Assembly: GCF_000420805.1 (NCBI RefSeq)
Contig: NZ_ATVQ01000001.1
Span: forward strand, 930,001-994,000
Length of the DNA stretch: 64,000 nt
Origin: Yaniella halotolerans DSM 15476
GTDB taxonomy: Bacteria; Actinomycetota; Actinomycetes; Actinomycetales; Micrococcaceae
Direction of reading: 5' to 3'
Shown here: positions 1 to 8,280 of the stretch, piece by piece
How the letters are laid out: the number at the start of each line of letters is the position of its first letter
Position numbering within the stretch: position 1 is the first letter of the stretch
The notes under the pieces: generated by a model
What the model saw: only the letters and a program-made list of their open reading frames with translations
What the model was told of the DNA's origin: nothing
The model's database searches: none
Made by a program: the position numbers and the translations under genes

Positions 1-442
1 GTGGGTTCCCACCGCGCGCTTGTGCCGCATAGGGTTCAAATTGTCCCAGGACTTTGGTCGACAGGAAGGCCAGCACAGAGCCGACCTGTGCTCCCGAAAA
101 TGCTGCCGTTGCACCGGATCCCATGGTTTTTACCAGCTCTGGGTTCTGCTGTTCGAGTTGCTGAAACGCAGGGTTGAGCATGACCTGCAATGATTCAGCG
201 TTACCACTGATCCAGCCGGGACGGTCGACCACCAGAATATCGACGTCGTTGGCGATCGTCGTGGCGTCCCAGTGTTGCACTGCCGGGAGCTTACTGAGCT
301 CAGCGACGTGTTCGGCGGCGGTAAACGCGGCGGCACGGAGCCCTTCGGCTTCGACGATGGCATCGGTGGCCGGAACTCGAGGTCCCGGGGGCACGAGGCT
401 TCGCCCGGTCGAAGCGGCTACGTTCTGATTAAAAATCTGCAT
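1..442 (-). CDS. Zinc-dependent metalloprotease-like protein (DUF2342), N-terminal part
   Basis: Reading the minus strand from ATG 442 gives an open frame of 147 codons that runs off the window edge, so the C-terminus with any zinc ligands is not visible. It starts MQIFNQNVAASTGRSLVPPG and contains the stretch FLSTKVLGQFEPYA, typical of the actinobacterial DUF2342 'zinc-dependent metalloprotease / F420-biosynthesis-associated' family. An in-frame TGA lies just upstream, so ATG 442 is the only start. It sits 47 bases downstream of dacB on the same strand, the usual order ppa / dacB / DUF2342 in Actinobacteria. The biochemical role of the family is unproven. Family assignment is by recalled sequence similarity and context. 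Confidence 0.75.
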   Translation of the reverse strand, partial: MQIFNQNVAASTGRSLVPPGPRVPATDAIVEAEGLRAAAFTAAEHVAELSKLPAVQHWDATTIANDVDILVVDRPGWISGNAESLQVMLNPAFQQLEQQNPELVKTMGSGATAAFSGAQVGSVLAFLSTKVLGQFEPYAAQARGGNP

Positions 443-489
443 AGGTCTATCCCATCACGTTGAAACGTTTTTACCAATGACGTCGTGCG

Positions 490-2037
490 TTACTCACCGC
501 TGCATCCACAGTCGGTGATCACCTGGGTGAGGCGATCTTGTTCGGCACGAGCTCCCGCGTAGTCCTCCTCGGCCCCGGCGGTGTTGATCGCAAACCAGAG
601 CGCTCGACCGTCGACGGTGACGGTCATACCGGCGTTGGAACTGGCCACTTCCAATGTGCCAGTCTTCGACCGGACGAGACCCGAATATGGTGCTTCGGCC
701 AGCCGGTTTCGCATGGTCCCGTCATAGCCGGCGATCGTCAACGAGTGCACAACCGGCCGCAGATGTTCTTCGCTCATCACGACGTCATACAACTGAGTCA
801 TAGATTCCAGCGTGGCACGACTATTAGGGGAAAGCCCACTGTTATCAAGAAAATTGAGGTGTTCGGTGGAAATTCCCAGTTGTTGGACGGCGTCCATTGT
901 GGTTTGGGTGGAGCCTTGAAAGTCCGGACTGTTGCCCGCAGCCAGGGCGGCTTCGCGACCAAAGATCTCAAACAGCATGTTATTGGACTGCTTCATGGCG
1001 TATTCGAGTTGCTGACCCAGGCGTGCCGAGTGCACTTGAGCAATCGGCTCTACCTGCGTCGGTTGGCTTCGTTGCCCGGCGTAGCGAAATTCCACCTGTC
1101 GTCCGTCGGCTTGAGCAAGTTCGGTCAGCCGCTGCGCGTAGGCGCCACCCGTACTGACCGCCCCGTCTTCGACCGCGGTCCTGTCATAGAACGGGTTCGA
1201 CACGAAGCCACCATAAGTGTTCATCGGGTAGACCGGCGAGACCCAGCCCGAGGTCATGAGGCCTTCAGTCCATGAGGGATGCACCGTCGGTTGCGCGTAC
1301 CGAGATACATCCGCCCACACATCAATCGTGGTCTGGCCTTCGGGTAGTTCCTCGGCAATGACATCCCAGGTTTCTTGCGCCAGATCACCAAGACCGGCGC
1401 GTCCCATCGTGCGCCCGGTACTTTCCCCGGTGGACAACATGCCGTCTCCCCCGCCGATCAGCACCACGCCGGTCGCAGGATCATAGCCCGCAGAGGTAAC
1501 AAACCGGTGATCGGTGCCCAGATGCTCCAGCGCACTGACACCGGTGAAGAGCTTCAGGGTCGAGGCCGGCACAATCGCGTCCTCACCGCCTGCGTTATAG
1601 AGCAGCTTTCCGGTGGCCACATCGGTGACTCGTACACGGTGGGTGTACTCTAGGTCCGCGATTTCGTCGTTTAGTGCATCACCAAGCTCATCAGCGTTGG
1701 GCTGTGGTGCGGTGACATCCACCAAGGCATCCATATCGTCGATAGTGGCATCGTCAACATCTGCTTCGGGCGGGAGGCTAACCGGCGGGGCTGCATAGAT
1801 TTGTGGGTCGGAGGGTGTCACACCTCCGGCGGCTTGGTTTTCGGGGGCCACCAGATCTCGCATGTTGGTGTACCAGTCGTTGGCCTGGATTTTCATGACG
1901 TCGACGCTGGGTGCCGGGTAGGTCACGGCTACTGCGGTGCCACCAACGATGCCGATGAATAGTCCGAGCAACCATGCGTTGGGGCGGCGAGCCTGCCGGT
2001 TGCGGTCTGCCCGCCGGCCGGTGGATTTCGCTGCCAT
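490..2037 (-). CDS. dacB: D-alanyl-D-alanine carboxypeptidase/endopeptidase (PBP4 type)
   Basis: Penicillin-binding protein of the S13/PBP4 class (515 aa), which trims or cleaves peptidoglycan stem peptides outside the membrane. All three penicillin-binding motifs are visible: SxxK as VPASTLKLF near residue 158, SxN as KQSNNMLFE near residue 350, and KTG as VRSKTGTLEVASSNAG near residue 457. One hydrophobic segment (residues about 21-40, WLLGLFIGIVGGTAVAVTY) acts as signal or anchor. A D/A/P-rich linker of about 80 residues separates it from the catalytic part. The gene is divergent from ppa (167-base gap) and upstream of the DUF2342 gene in the same direction. Confidence 0.93.
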   Translation of the reverse strand: MAAKSTGRRADRNRQARRPNAWLLGLFIGIVGGTAVAVTYPAPSVDVMKIQANDWYTNMRDLVAPENQAAGGVTPSDPQIYAAPPVSLPPEADVDDATIDDMDALVDVTAPQPNADELGDALNDEIADLEYTHRVRVTDVATGKLLYNAGGEDAIVPASTLKLFTGVSALEHLGTDHRFVTSAGYDPATGVVLIGGGDGMLSTGESTGRTMGRAGLGDLAQETWDVIAEELPEGQTTIDVWADVSRYAQPTVHPSWTEGLMTSGWVSPVYPMNTYGGFVSNPFYDRTAVEDGAVSTGGAYAQRLTELAQADGRQVEFRYAGQRSQPTQVEPIAQVHSARLGQQLEYAMKQSNNMLFEIFGREAALAAGNSPDFQGSTQTTMDAVQQLGISTEHLNFLDNSGLSPNSRATLESMTQLYDVVMSEEHLRPVVHSLTIAGYDGTMRNRLAEAPYSGLVRSKTGTLEVASSNAGMTVTVDGRALWFAINTAGAEEDYAGARAEQDRLTQVITDCGCSGE

Positions 2038-2204
2038 TATGCTGTCACCTGTCGAACTGTTTTCGCCTTATCCCGTTAAAATCGTTGCACGTTGTACGCT
2101 TATTTGGGCGAATCGCCTGTGCACGTAATAACCTTAGACCAAGCATACGCTTGCGCCTGATCAATTCGGTGCGACAAGACATACCCCGAGGAGATGGAGA
2201 AATT

Positions 2205-2684
2205 ATGCACCACGACGTCACCATTGAGATCCCAGCCGGCTCTCGAGTCAAGTACGAAATCAACGAAAAGACCGGCCGTCTGCACTTGGACCGCGTGCTC
2301 TTCACGTCCATGGAATACCCAACTCACTACGGGTTTTTCGACAACACGCTGGGCGAAGACGGCGACCCGCTGGATGCTCTGGTGTACCTCCCGGGCTTCG
2401 ATCTGCTACCAAACATCGTTGTTGAAGCGCGTCCCATCGGGATCTTTTCGATGACCGATGACGGCGGTGGTGACGATAAGGTGCTGTGTGTACCAAATGA
2501 CCCTCGCTACGACCACATCAAAGAGCTCGAAGACATTGAGCAGTATCTGGTCAAAGAAATCGAGCACTTCTTCACCCGGTACAAAGACTTGGAACCCGGT
2601 AAATGGGTCAAAGCTGAAGGCTGGAAGGGCCGCGAAGCTGCCGAAGCTGAACTCCAAGCCTCGATCGATCGTTTTCAAGGCTAA
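2205..2684 (+). CDS. ppa: Inorganic pyrophosphatase
   Basis: Soluble family I inorganic pyrophosphatase (159 aa), which hydrolyses PPi to two phosphates and pulls biosynthetic reactions forward. The metal-binding signature is present as GDPLDALV after GFFDNTLGEDG, with KYE/K near residue 17 and the C-terminal WVKAEGW motif. The frame is open far upstream, but ATG 2205 is chosen because homologues start with M(H)xDVTIEIPAGSRVKYE and a GGAG-type ribosome site (GAGGAGATGGAG) lies just before it. The gene is monocistronic, divergent from dacB and followed by a strong hairpin terminator. Confidence 0.96.
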   Translation: MHHDVTIEIPAGSRVKYEINEKTGRLHLDRVLFTSMEYPTHYGFFDNTLGEDGDPLDALVYLPGFDLLPNIVVEARPIGIFSMTDDGGGDDKVLCVPNDPRYDHIKELEDIEQYLVKEIEHFFTRYKDLEPGKWVKAEGWKGREAAEAELQASIDRFQG

Positions 2685-2775
2685 AATCTCGAAAATCGGC
2701 TCGAACCAGGCCTCGTATCCGTCCGGTTTGAGGAATTTCGCGCTGGGGTAATATACAACTTCCAGTGTTCTCAGA

Positions 2776-2817
2776 CCAGTAAACGCCGTAAGAATCCGTT
2801 CTTACGGCGTTTTACTG
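2776..2817 (+). terminator. Intrinsic terminator downstream of ppa
   Basis: A perfect 14-bp inverted repeat (2781-2794 and 2799-2812, core AACGCCGTAAGAA) closes a 4-base loop. The right arm runs into TTTT, and with one bulge the pairing extends outward by CAGTA. It lies about 100 bases after the ppa stop and before the next gene. Confidence 0.85.
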
Positions 2818-2896
2818 TATTTACGAGTAAAGAACTTGCCGTTGATTACGCCGCAGTCCCTCGCGCTAGGTGTTGGGTACGTGCAAGGATGGAAAT

Positions 2897-3538
2897 ATGT
2901 TTGTTTTGATGATGACTCAACGCTCTGCCGAACCAAGCGAACAGCAATTATCGTCGTTGCGGCACGACGTAGAGCAACGTTTGGGTATCGACTTCCCCGC
3001 TTCACGCGCCGCAGACCCTACGGCCTACAAACAGATTGTGGGCTCATCGCAACAACTCGTCGAAGTCGCCATGCACGCCATGCGGCTACAGGACTGGAAT
3101 GTCGGTATTGGCGTCGGGGGTGTTGCCGAGAATAGTCAGGGCAGACTTGAAGGCTCCGGCGTGAAAGCCGCCGAATTGGCCCTTTCATTGGCATCGAAAC
3201 AGGGCCAACTGGTGCCACTACGTATCGAGGCGGCAAAACCGCCACGTGGTGTCGACCCGACCCAGCTGGGCAAACATGCACAAAGCGTGTTGCAGCTGCT
3301 CGGACACATTGTATCCCGGCGTTCCGAGGCCGAATGGGCGGTCCTGGATCGGCTGGTCCCCGGTGTGCGCGGTCAGCAACGCAGAGTTGCCCAAGAACTG
3401 GGGATGACCGTCCAAGCCGTTTCCCAAGCGATCAAACGTTCCCTCTACAACACCGAGCACGACGTCCGTGCCACGGTGGGGCTGCTCTTAGACCAGACGG
3501 ATTCAGCCGTCGCCATCCAGTCGAATAGTGGACTGTAG
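2897..3538 (+). CDS. SatD-like protein with C-terminal HTH-type segment
   Basis: A 213-aa protein from ATG 2897, chosen over the longer open frame because AAGGATGG lies just upstream and the sequence then begins MFVLMMTQRSAEPSE. The middle contains LQDWNVGIGVGG, like the WxVGIGVG stretch of actinobacterial SatD-family proteins. The C-terminal third (GQQRRVAQELGMTVQAVSQAIKR) looks like a helix-turn-helix followed by a helical tail. SatD proteins are poorly characterised; a DNA-binding or regulatory role is inferred from the HTH only. It is convergent with the HAD gene. Confidence 0.6.
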   Translation: MFVLMMTQRSAEPSEQQLSSLRHDVEQRLGIDFPASRAADPTAYKQIVGSSQQLVEVAMHAMRLQDWNVGIGVGGVAENSQGRLEGSGVKAAELALSLASKQGQLVPLRIEAAKPPRGVDPTQLGKHAQSVLQLLGHIVSRRSEAEWAVLDRLVPGVRGQQRRVAQELGMTVQAVSQAIKRSLYNTEHDVRATVGLLLDQTDSAVAIQSNSGL

Positions 3539-3542
3539 CTCC

Positions 3543-3594
3543 TAGTGGCGCTTAGAGGAGCGTGCGCATAGTGGCGCTTAGAGGAGCGTGCGCA
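3543..3594. repeat. 26-bp perfect tandem duplication across the 3' end of the HAD gene
   Basis: Bases 3543-3568 and 3569-3594 are identical (unit starts TAGTGGCGCTTAGAGGAGCG). The HAD hydrolase stop codon (3578-3580, minus strand) lies inside the right-hand copy, so the left copy is an untranslated second copy of the last codons plus stop. It looks like a recent slippage or duplication event. Confidence 0.9.
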
Positions 3595-4369
3595 GTACGG
3601 TAGCGAGTCCGCCGTCGTGTACAGTTCCGGTAATCTCGTCGGCAACCTGTTTGACCTCACGTGGTGCTTGGCCCATGGCCACCCCACGACCAGCCCATTC
3701 CAACATTTCGACGTCGTTAAACCCGTCACCGATGGCGACGGTGTCTTCCGGCTCGACGTGCAGAATCTGCCGTAGCGCTTCCAGGCCCGAGGCTTTCGAA
3801 ACCCCAGCGCCGGCAACATCCAGCCAGGCGTTATACCCAACCGAGTATGTAATACCTTGCAGCCCCAGGGTTTCGATGGCCTCAGCAAATTCTTGTGTTG
3901 AGGAGTCCTGCGAGAACACCACGAGGCGTACCGCAGTGGTTTCTTGGAGTTCTTCAAACGTCACACCGGTAGCTTGTATTCCGAAGCTGAAGTCTTGGAA
4001 GCGTTCGGTCGAGAGGTATCGTCCGTTATCGTCTTCAATCGCGAACTTCGCCATCGGGATGCGCTCACTGAGCGCGTCCAGCACGGACGAGGGATCGAAT
4101 GTACTGCGGGCGATGACTTCGAAACCTTCATCCAGTTTTGGATCCAGACGCAACGAGACGCCTCCATTGGAGCACACCGAGTAGCCGGAGTGGAGTCCGA
4201 GGTCGCGAGCGATCGGTAGGGTCGCGTGGAAGGCTCGTCCGGTGGCAATCAGCACGTGGTGGCCGGCTTCCATGACATTGATAATCTCGGCACGTACTTC
4301 TGGGTACATGTGGCCATCAAAGTCCACGATCGTTCCGTCTACGTCTAAACAGACCATCTTTTTGTTCAT
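3578..4369 (-). CDS. HAD-superfamily hydrolase, Cof subfamily
   Basis: Haloacid-dehalogenase phosphatase (263 aa from ATG 4369; an in-frame GTG at 4375 is the alternative start). Motif I is CLDVDGTIVDFDG with nucleophile and acid Asp. Motif II is LIATGRAF. Motif IV is AIGDGFNDVEML followed by AGRGVAMGQAP. A C2-type cap lies between motifs II and III, as in Cof/YbiV phosphatases acting on sugar phosphates or flavin-type substrates; the exact substrate is unknown. No clear ribosome site precedes either start. A second, longer Cof-type gene lies at 19739-20692. Confidence 0.88.
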   Translation of the reverse strand: MNKKMVCLDVDGTIVDFDGHMYPEVRAEIINVMEAGHHVLIATGRAFHATLPIARDLGLHSGYSVCSNGGVSLRLDPKLDEGFEVIARSTFDPSSVLDALSERIPMAKFAIEDDNGRYLSTERFQDFSFGIQATGVTFEELQETTAVRLVVFSQDSSTQEFAEAIETLGLQGITYSVGYNAWLDVAGAGVSKASGLEALRQILHVEPEDTVAIGDGFNDVEMLEWAGRGVAMGQAPREVKQVADEITGTVHDGGLATVLRTLL

Positions 4370-4481
4370 AATCACTAGTCAATCATGTTGGGCAACGTTG
4401 CGATGAACGCGAGGCGAACACACGCGAACGTGGCAGGAAATTTGGTCAAATTACTTCGCGACGACTGGCGATATCCCGTGG

Positions 4482-5762
4482 TTATTTGACGGGTTCGAGT
4501 ACGGTTTTGCCGCCCATGTATGGCTGCAGCGCCGTGGGGACGTTGACTGAACCGTCAGCGTTCTGGTGGTTTTCCAAAATCGCAACCAGCCAGCGGGTCG
4601 TGGCCAACGTTCCGTTGAGGGTCGCTGCCATCCGTGTTCCGGCGCGTGAGCCGTCGTCGTTAAAGAGGCGTTGACGAACATTGTGACGACGCGTTTGGAA
4701 CGTCGTGCAGTTCGAGGTCGACGTCAGTTCGCGGTAGTCCTGCTGAGTGGGGACCCATGCTTCACAGTCGAACTTGCGGGCGGCGGAAGGGCCGAGGTCG
4801 CCGGCGGCGGTATCGATCACCCGGTAGGGCACCTCGATCTTGGCCAGCATGTCTTCTTCCCACGCGAGTAGGCGTTCATGCTCAGCTTCGGCTTCCTCGA
4901 CGGTGGTGTAGATAAACATTTCCAGTTTATTGAACTGGTGGACCCGGATGATGCCCCGGGTGTCTTTTCCAGCCGCTCCGGCTTCGCGTCGGTAGCAGGT
5001 CGAGTAACCAGCGAAACGGATGGGACCGTTACTGAAGTCGAGGATCTCGTCGGCATGGTAACCGGCCAGCGCCACTTCGGAAGTGCCGACCAGGTAGAGG
5101 TCATCCTTTTCGATGCGGTAGATCTCGTCGTCGTGCTCGACGTTGAATCCGGTACCGTTCATGGTTTCTGGGCGGACCAGAGTGGGCGTGATGATTGGGG
5201 TAAAACCGGCTTCGGCTGCTTGTGCCATGCCCATTTGGGTCAGTGCCATTTCAAGTTGGGCGCCTACGCCTTTGAGGAAGTAGAAGCGCGAACCCGAGAC
5301 TTTGGCGCCGCGTTCCATATCGATGGCGCCCAACAGTTCGCCCAGCGCAAGGTGATCGCGAGGTTCAAAATCGAACTTCGGTACATCACCGATTTCTTTG
5401 AGCACGGCAAAATTGTCTTCGCCACCGGCTGGGATCCCTTCAACAATAAGGTTGGGGAAACGGTTGTTGAGGGCTTCAAGTTCTCGGGTGGCGGCATCGG
5501 CCTCAGCTTGGGCCGTTTTGACGTTAGCCGAAAGTTCTTTGACCGAACGCAACAGGGCTTGCTTCTCGTCTGCGGAGGCCTGGCCAATCTTTTTGGACAC
5601 CACGTTTTGTTCGGCACGCAGGCGCTCAAAGGTTTGGAGTGCAGCACGGCGGTCGGCGTCAGCGGTGATGATCTGATCCACCAGTGACTCATCCTCTTCG
5701 CGTGCGCGCTGCGAGGCTCGGTATAGGTCAGGGTTTTCGGCAAGATGCTTTACGTCAATCAC
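4482..5762 (-). CDS. serS: Seryl-tRNA synthetase
   Basis: Class II aminoacyl-tRNA synthetase charging tRNA-Ser (426 aa, normal length). The N-terminal ~100 residues form the long coiled-coil tRNA-binding arm (heptad-like [20 protein letters not shown]). The catalytic core has motif 2 ([19 protein letters not shown]), GTSEVAL for serine binding, and motif 3 ([18 protein letters not shown]). Start codon is GTG at 5762, matching the family start ([15 protein letters not shown]). It is divergent from the diacylglycerol-kinase-like gene with a 44-base gap. Confidence 0.97.
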   Translation of the reverse strand: MIDVKHLAENPDLYRASQRAREEDESLVDQIITADADRRAALQTFERLRAEQNVVSKKIGQASADEKQALLRSVKELSANVKTAQAEADAATRELEALNNRFPNLIVEGIPAGGEDNFAVLKEIGDVPKFDFEPRDHLALGELLGAIDMERGAKVSGSRFYFLKGVGAQLEMALTQMGMAQAAEAGFTPIITPTLVRPETMNGTGFNVEHDDEIYRIEKDDLYLVGTSEVALAGYHADEILDFSNGPIRFAGYSTCYRREAGAAGKDTRGIIRVHQFNKLEMFIYTTVEEAEAEHERLLAWEEDMLAKIEVPYRVIDTAAGDLGPSAARKFDCEAWVPTQQDYRELTSTSNCTTFQTRRHNVRQRLFNDDGSRAGTRMAATLNGTLATTRWLVAILENHQNADGSVNVPTALQPYMGGKTVLEPVK

Positions 5763-5806
5763 ATCAATCAGCTTACCTGAGCCGGGTGTGACCTACACTT
5801 GGTGAC

Positions 5807-6919
5807 ATGAATCCGTTAACCACCGTGCTTATTGTGGTGTCTGTTTGCGCCATCATTGGGGCCATTGTGGCGATCGTTGCCTGGCGTAAAGCCAATATTC
5901 GTGTGACACGACTGCGGGATGTCAACCGGGAGCTTTCCGGTCAACTCACCCAAGCATATGAGTTGCCGCAAGTCGCCTCGCGGTTAGGCGTGTTGAACCA
6001 CGTGGCGATGGTGTTTAACCCGGCGAAGGCTGCCGCCGACCAGGCACGTCCGTTGGTCACGCAGGCTTGCGCACTGTTTGGGCTCCCGGAGCCAAAATTT
6101 TATGAAACAGACCCTGAGGACTCTGGTTATGCGGCCACCCAGCGCGCGGTCCAAGACGGCGCCCAGCTGGTGGTCATCGCCGGCGGGGATGGCACGGTAC
6201 GCGCTGCAGCAAAAGTTTTGTACAACACCGATGTGCAAATGGGAATCATCCCCACGGGCACGGGCAACCTGCTGGCCCGAAATCTCAAATTGCCGATCAA
6301 CGATGTCCACTCGTGCATTTCCATTGCCTTTAACGGGCAATCGCGGGCCGTGGATGTCGTGTCCCTGGATATGTTGCACGACGACGACACCTGGGACAAC
6401 CAGGTGTCAGTGGTGATTGCTGGCGCTGGTTACGACGCACAAATCATGCATTCAACGTCAGACCGCCTCAAGGCCGCCGCCGGATGGTTAGCCTACACCG
6501 AGGCGGGCGTGCGACATCTACGGGGCAAACGCCACGCGGTCACGGTGTCATCGGATGGCACGGAGCCCAAACGCTATCGAGTTCGTTCAGCCATGATTGC
6601 CAACTGCGGCTACCTGACCGGCGGCATCAATATGCTCCCCGATGCGGTCATTGACGACGGACTGCTGGACGTCGCACTGTTGGATCCGCGCCACCTAGTC
6701 GATTGGATTCAAGTCGCCAGTGCAGCCCTCACCACCAAGCGCAAGAGCCCGCGGGTTACGACATTTCAGGTGCGTACCTGCCGGATGGTGTTCGAAGAAC
6801 CGCTCGTCGCCCAAATTGATGGCGATCCGATCCCGCAGATCAAAGAGGTCAAGGCCACGACCATTCCACTTTCGTTGCGCGTGCGGGTGCCGGTCGATCC
6901 CTCGCCCGACGCGGAATAG
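5807..6919 (+). CDS. Diacylglycerol kinase catalytic-domain protein
   Basis: Lipid kinase-like protein (370 aa) with one N-terminal membrane segment (residues about 3-26). The DAGK catalytic domain begins near residue 65 (VAMVFNPAKAAADQARP). It has the nucleotide-binding VVIAGGDGTVRAAAKVL and the following GIIPTGTGNLLARNL. Such proteins phosphorylate diacylglycerol or related lipids at the membrane; the substrate is not determined. It meets pheA tail to tail with no spacer (stops at 6919 and 6920). Confidence 0.88.
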   Translation: MNPLTTVLIVVSVCAIIGAIVAIVAWRKANIRVTRLRDVNRELSGQLTQAYELPQVASRLGVLNHVAMVFNPAKAAADQARPLVTQACALFGLPEPKFYETDPEDSGYAATQRAVQDGAQLVVIAGGDGTVRAAAKVLYNTDVQMGIIPTGTGNLLARNLKLPINDVHSCISIAFNGQSRAVDVVSLDMLHDDDTWDNQVSVVIAGAGYDAQIMHSTSDRLKAAAGWLAYTEAGVRHLRGKRHAVTVSSDGTEPKRYRVRSAMIANCGYLTGGINMLPDAVIDDGLLDVALLDPRHLVDWIQVASAALTTKRKSPRVTTFQVRTCRMVFEEPLVAQIDGDPIPQIKEVKATTIPLSLRVRVPVDPSPDAE

Positions 6920-7846
6920 CTACCGGTCGAGAATGTTTTGCACCCAGGCCCGGCCGCGCTGATAGGCGTCGTCGGTGGTATAGGCCGGGATGGAATACGG
7001 GATAGGTTCGGCTCGCGGATACGACCCTATGAATCGCACACCCGGAAACATCCGGTAGAGCGCTGCCAGGGCCGCGCCAACGCGTTCTTCGCCCAGGTGA
7101 CCCTCAAGATCGATCGAGAAAAAGTATTTGCCCAGGTATTCACCGGTGGGTCGGGATTCAATGCGCGATAGGTTGATGCCGCGGGTGGAAAACTGGTTCA
7201 TAATTTGGACCAGCGCGCCCGGATGGTCCTCGGGCAGTGGTACGACCAGTGAGGTTTTATCGGACCCGGTGCGCTCGGGCAACGTGCCCGGCTGAGCGAC
7301 CACAACGAATCGTGTGACGGCTCCGACGGTGTCTTCAATGCCTTCTGCGAGAATCGGCAGATCGAGTCCGCGCGCCAGATGTGGTGCACACACGGCAGCG
7401 TCATAGGCGGTTGAGTCGTCAAGTAAACCGCGAGCGCCTGCGGCCGTCGACGACGCCTGTACGAAGGCAGCCTGCGGGATATTTGCTTCAGCCCAGGTGC
7501 GGACCTGAGCCCACGCATGGGTATGGGTTGAGACGCTGGTCAGCTGATCGAGTTCTTGTGGCCCACCGGGACGTCCAACCAACATGAAACTAATGGGCAC
7601 TAAAACTTCGCGAACAATATGGAGTTCATTGCCCGCCGCAATTTCGTCCAGGGTGGCAGAGACACCGCCCTCGACCGAATTTTCAATGGGGACGACGGCG
7701 GCGTCAACCTCGCCGCTGCGCACATGGTTCAGGGCTGTAATCACCGAACCGGCCGCGAGTTTTGTTGCTCCACGACCTTCTGGAACTCGCTGGAGGGCAG
7801 CTTCGGTGAATGTGCCTTCTGGACCAAGATACGCAAACGACTTCAT
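6920..7846 (-). CDS. pheA: Prephenate dehydratase
   Basis: Monofunctional prephenate dehydratase (308 aa), converting prephenate to phenylpyruvate in phenylalanine synthesis. The N-terminal PDT domain starts FAYLGPEGTFTEAAL and includes PIENSVEGGVSATLD and the TRF motif (GAVTRFVVV). The C-terminal ACT domain (VVPLPEDHPGALVQIMNQF, then SRIESRPT) binds phenylalanine for feedback control in this family. The length fits the monofunctional actinobacterial enzyme with no chorismate-mutase domain. Confidence 0.95.
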   Translation of the reverse strand: MKSFAYLGPEGTFTEAALQRVPEGRGATKLAAGSVITALNHVRSGEVDAAVVPIENSVEGGVSATLDEIAAGNELHIVREVLVPISFMLVGRPGGPQELDQLTSVSTHTHAWAQVRTWAEANIPQAAFVQASSTAAGARGLLDDSTAYDAAVCAPHLARGLDLPILAEGIEDTVGAVTRFVVVAQPGTLPERTGSDKTSLVVPLPEDHPGALVQIMNQFSTRGINLSRIESRPTGEYLGKYFFSIDLEGHLGEERVGAALAALYRMFPGVRFIGSYPRAEPIPYSIPAYTTDDAYQRGRAWVQNILDR

Positions 7847-7873
7847 GGCTGTTTACTGTACCCCGTATACTGC

Positions 7874-8200
7874 CTAGCGGACGATGGGGTCAGCGCCGGT
7901 TTCAGAGACCAAAGGTTTATCTGCCTCTAACCAGGCACCACACCCACCGGCGACGTTGAACGCGGAGTAGCCGTGCATTTCCATATACGGTGTGGCTCGT
8001 GCGGAGCGGCCACCGGTTCGGCAGATGACGTAGTAGTCCGTGTCCGGGTCGAGCTCTTCGATACGGACCGGCAGCTGATCCATCGGAATATTAATGGCCC
8101 CGGGAATGTGCCCGGCGTCGAATTCGTAGGGATCTCGAACGTCCAGAATGTGGGCGTCATCGGGTACTTCGTTTACGTTAAGGGTTTCAAAGTCACTCAT
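7874..8200 (-). CDS. Rhodanese-like domain protein
   Basis: Single-domain rhodanese (108 aa from ATG 8200, MSDFETLNVNEVPDD). The active-site loop YYVICRTGGRSARA carries the persulfide-forming Cys, and DVRDPYEFDAGHIPGAINIP is the typical rhodanese CH2 region. Proteins of this size move sulfane sulfur; the acceptor is unknown. The frame is open 7 codons further upstream, but the chosen start matches the family. Divergent from the amidase gene. Confidence 0.88.
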   Translation of the reverse strand: MSDFETLNVNEVPDDAHILDVRDPYEFDAGHIPGAINIPMDQLPVRIEELDPDTDYYVICRTGGRSARATPYMEMHGYSAFNVAGGCGAWLEADKPLVSETGADPIVR

Positions 8201-8280
8201 GTGGCCATAATAAACCAACAAAACGCCCGGCTACCAGCAAAACCGGCCAGATTGAGCTCGTGGGCGTATAGGGTTAACGT

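Noticed and set aside
538-1275. 245-codon plus-strand frame opposite dacB
   Set aside because: Antisense shadow of a clearly coding gene.
3536-3600. Possible CRISPR-like repeat
   Set aside because: Only two adjacent copies with no spacer; a simple tandem duplication. No CRISPR array or cas gene was seen anywhere in the window.
4878-5687. 269-codon plus-strand frame opposite serS
   Set aside because: Shadow frame; serS motifs on the other strand are unambiguous.
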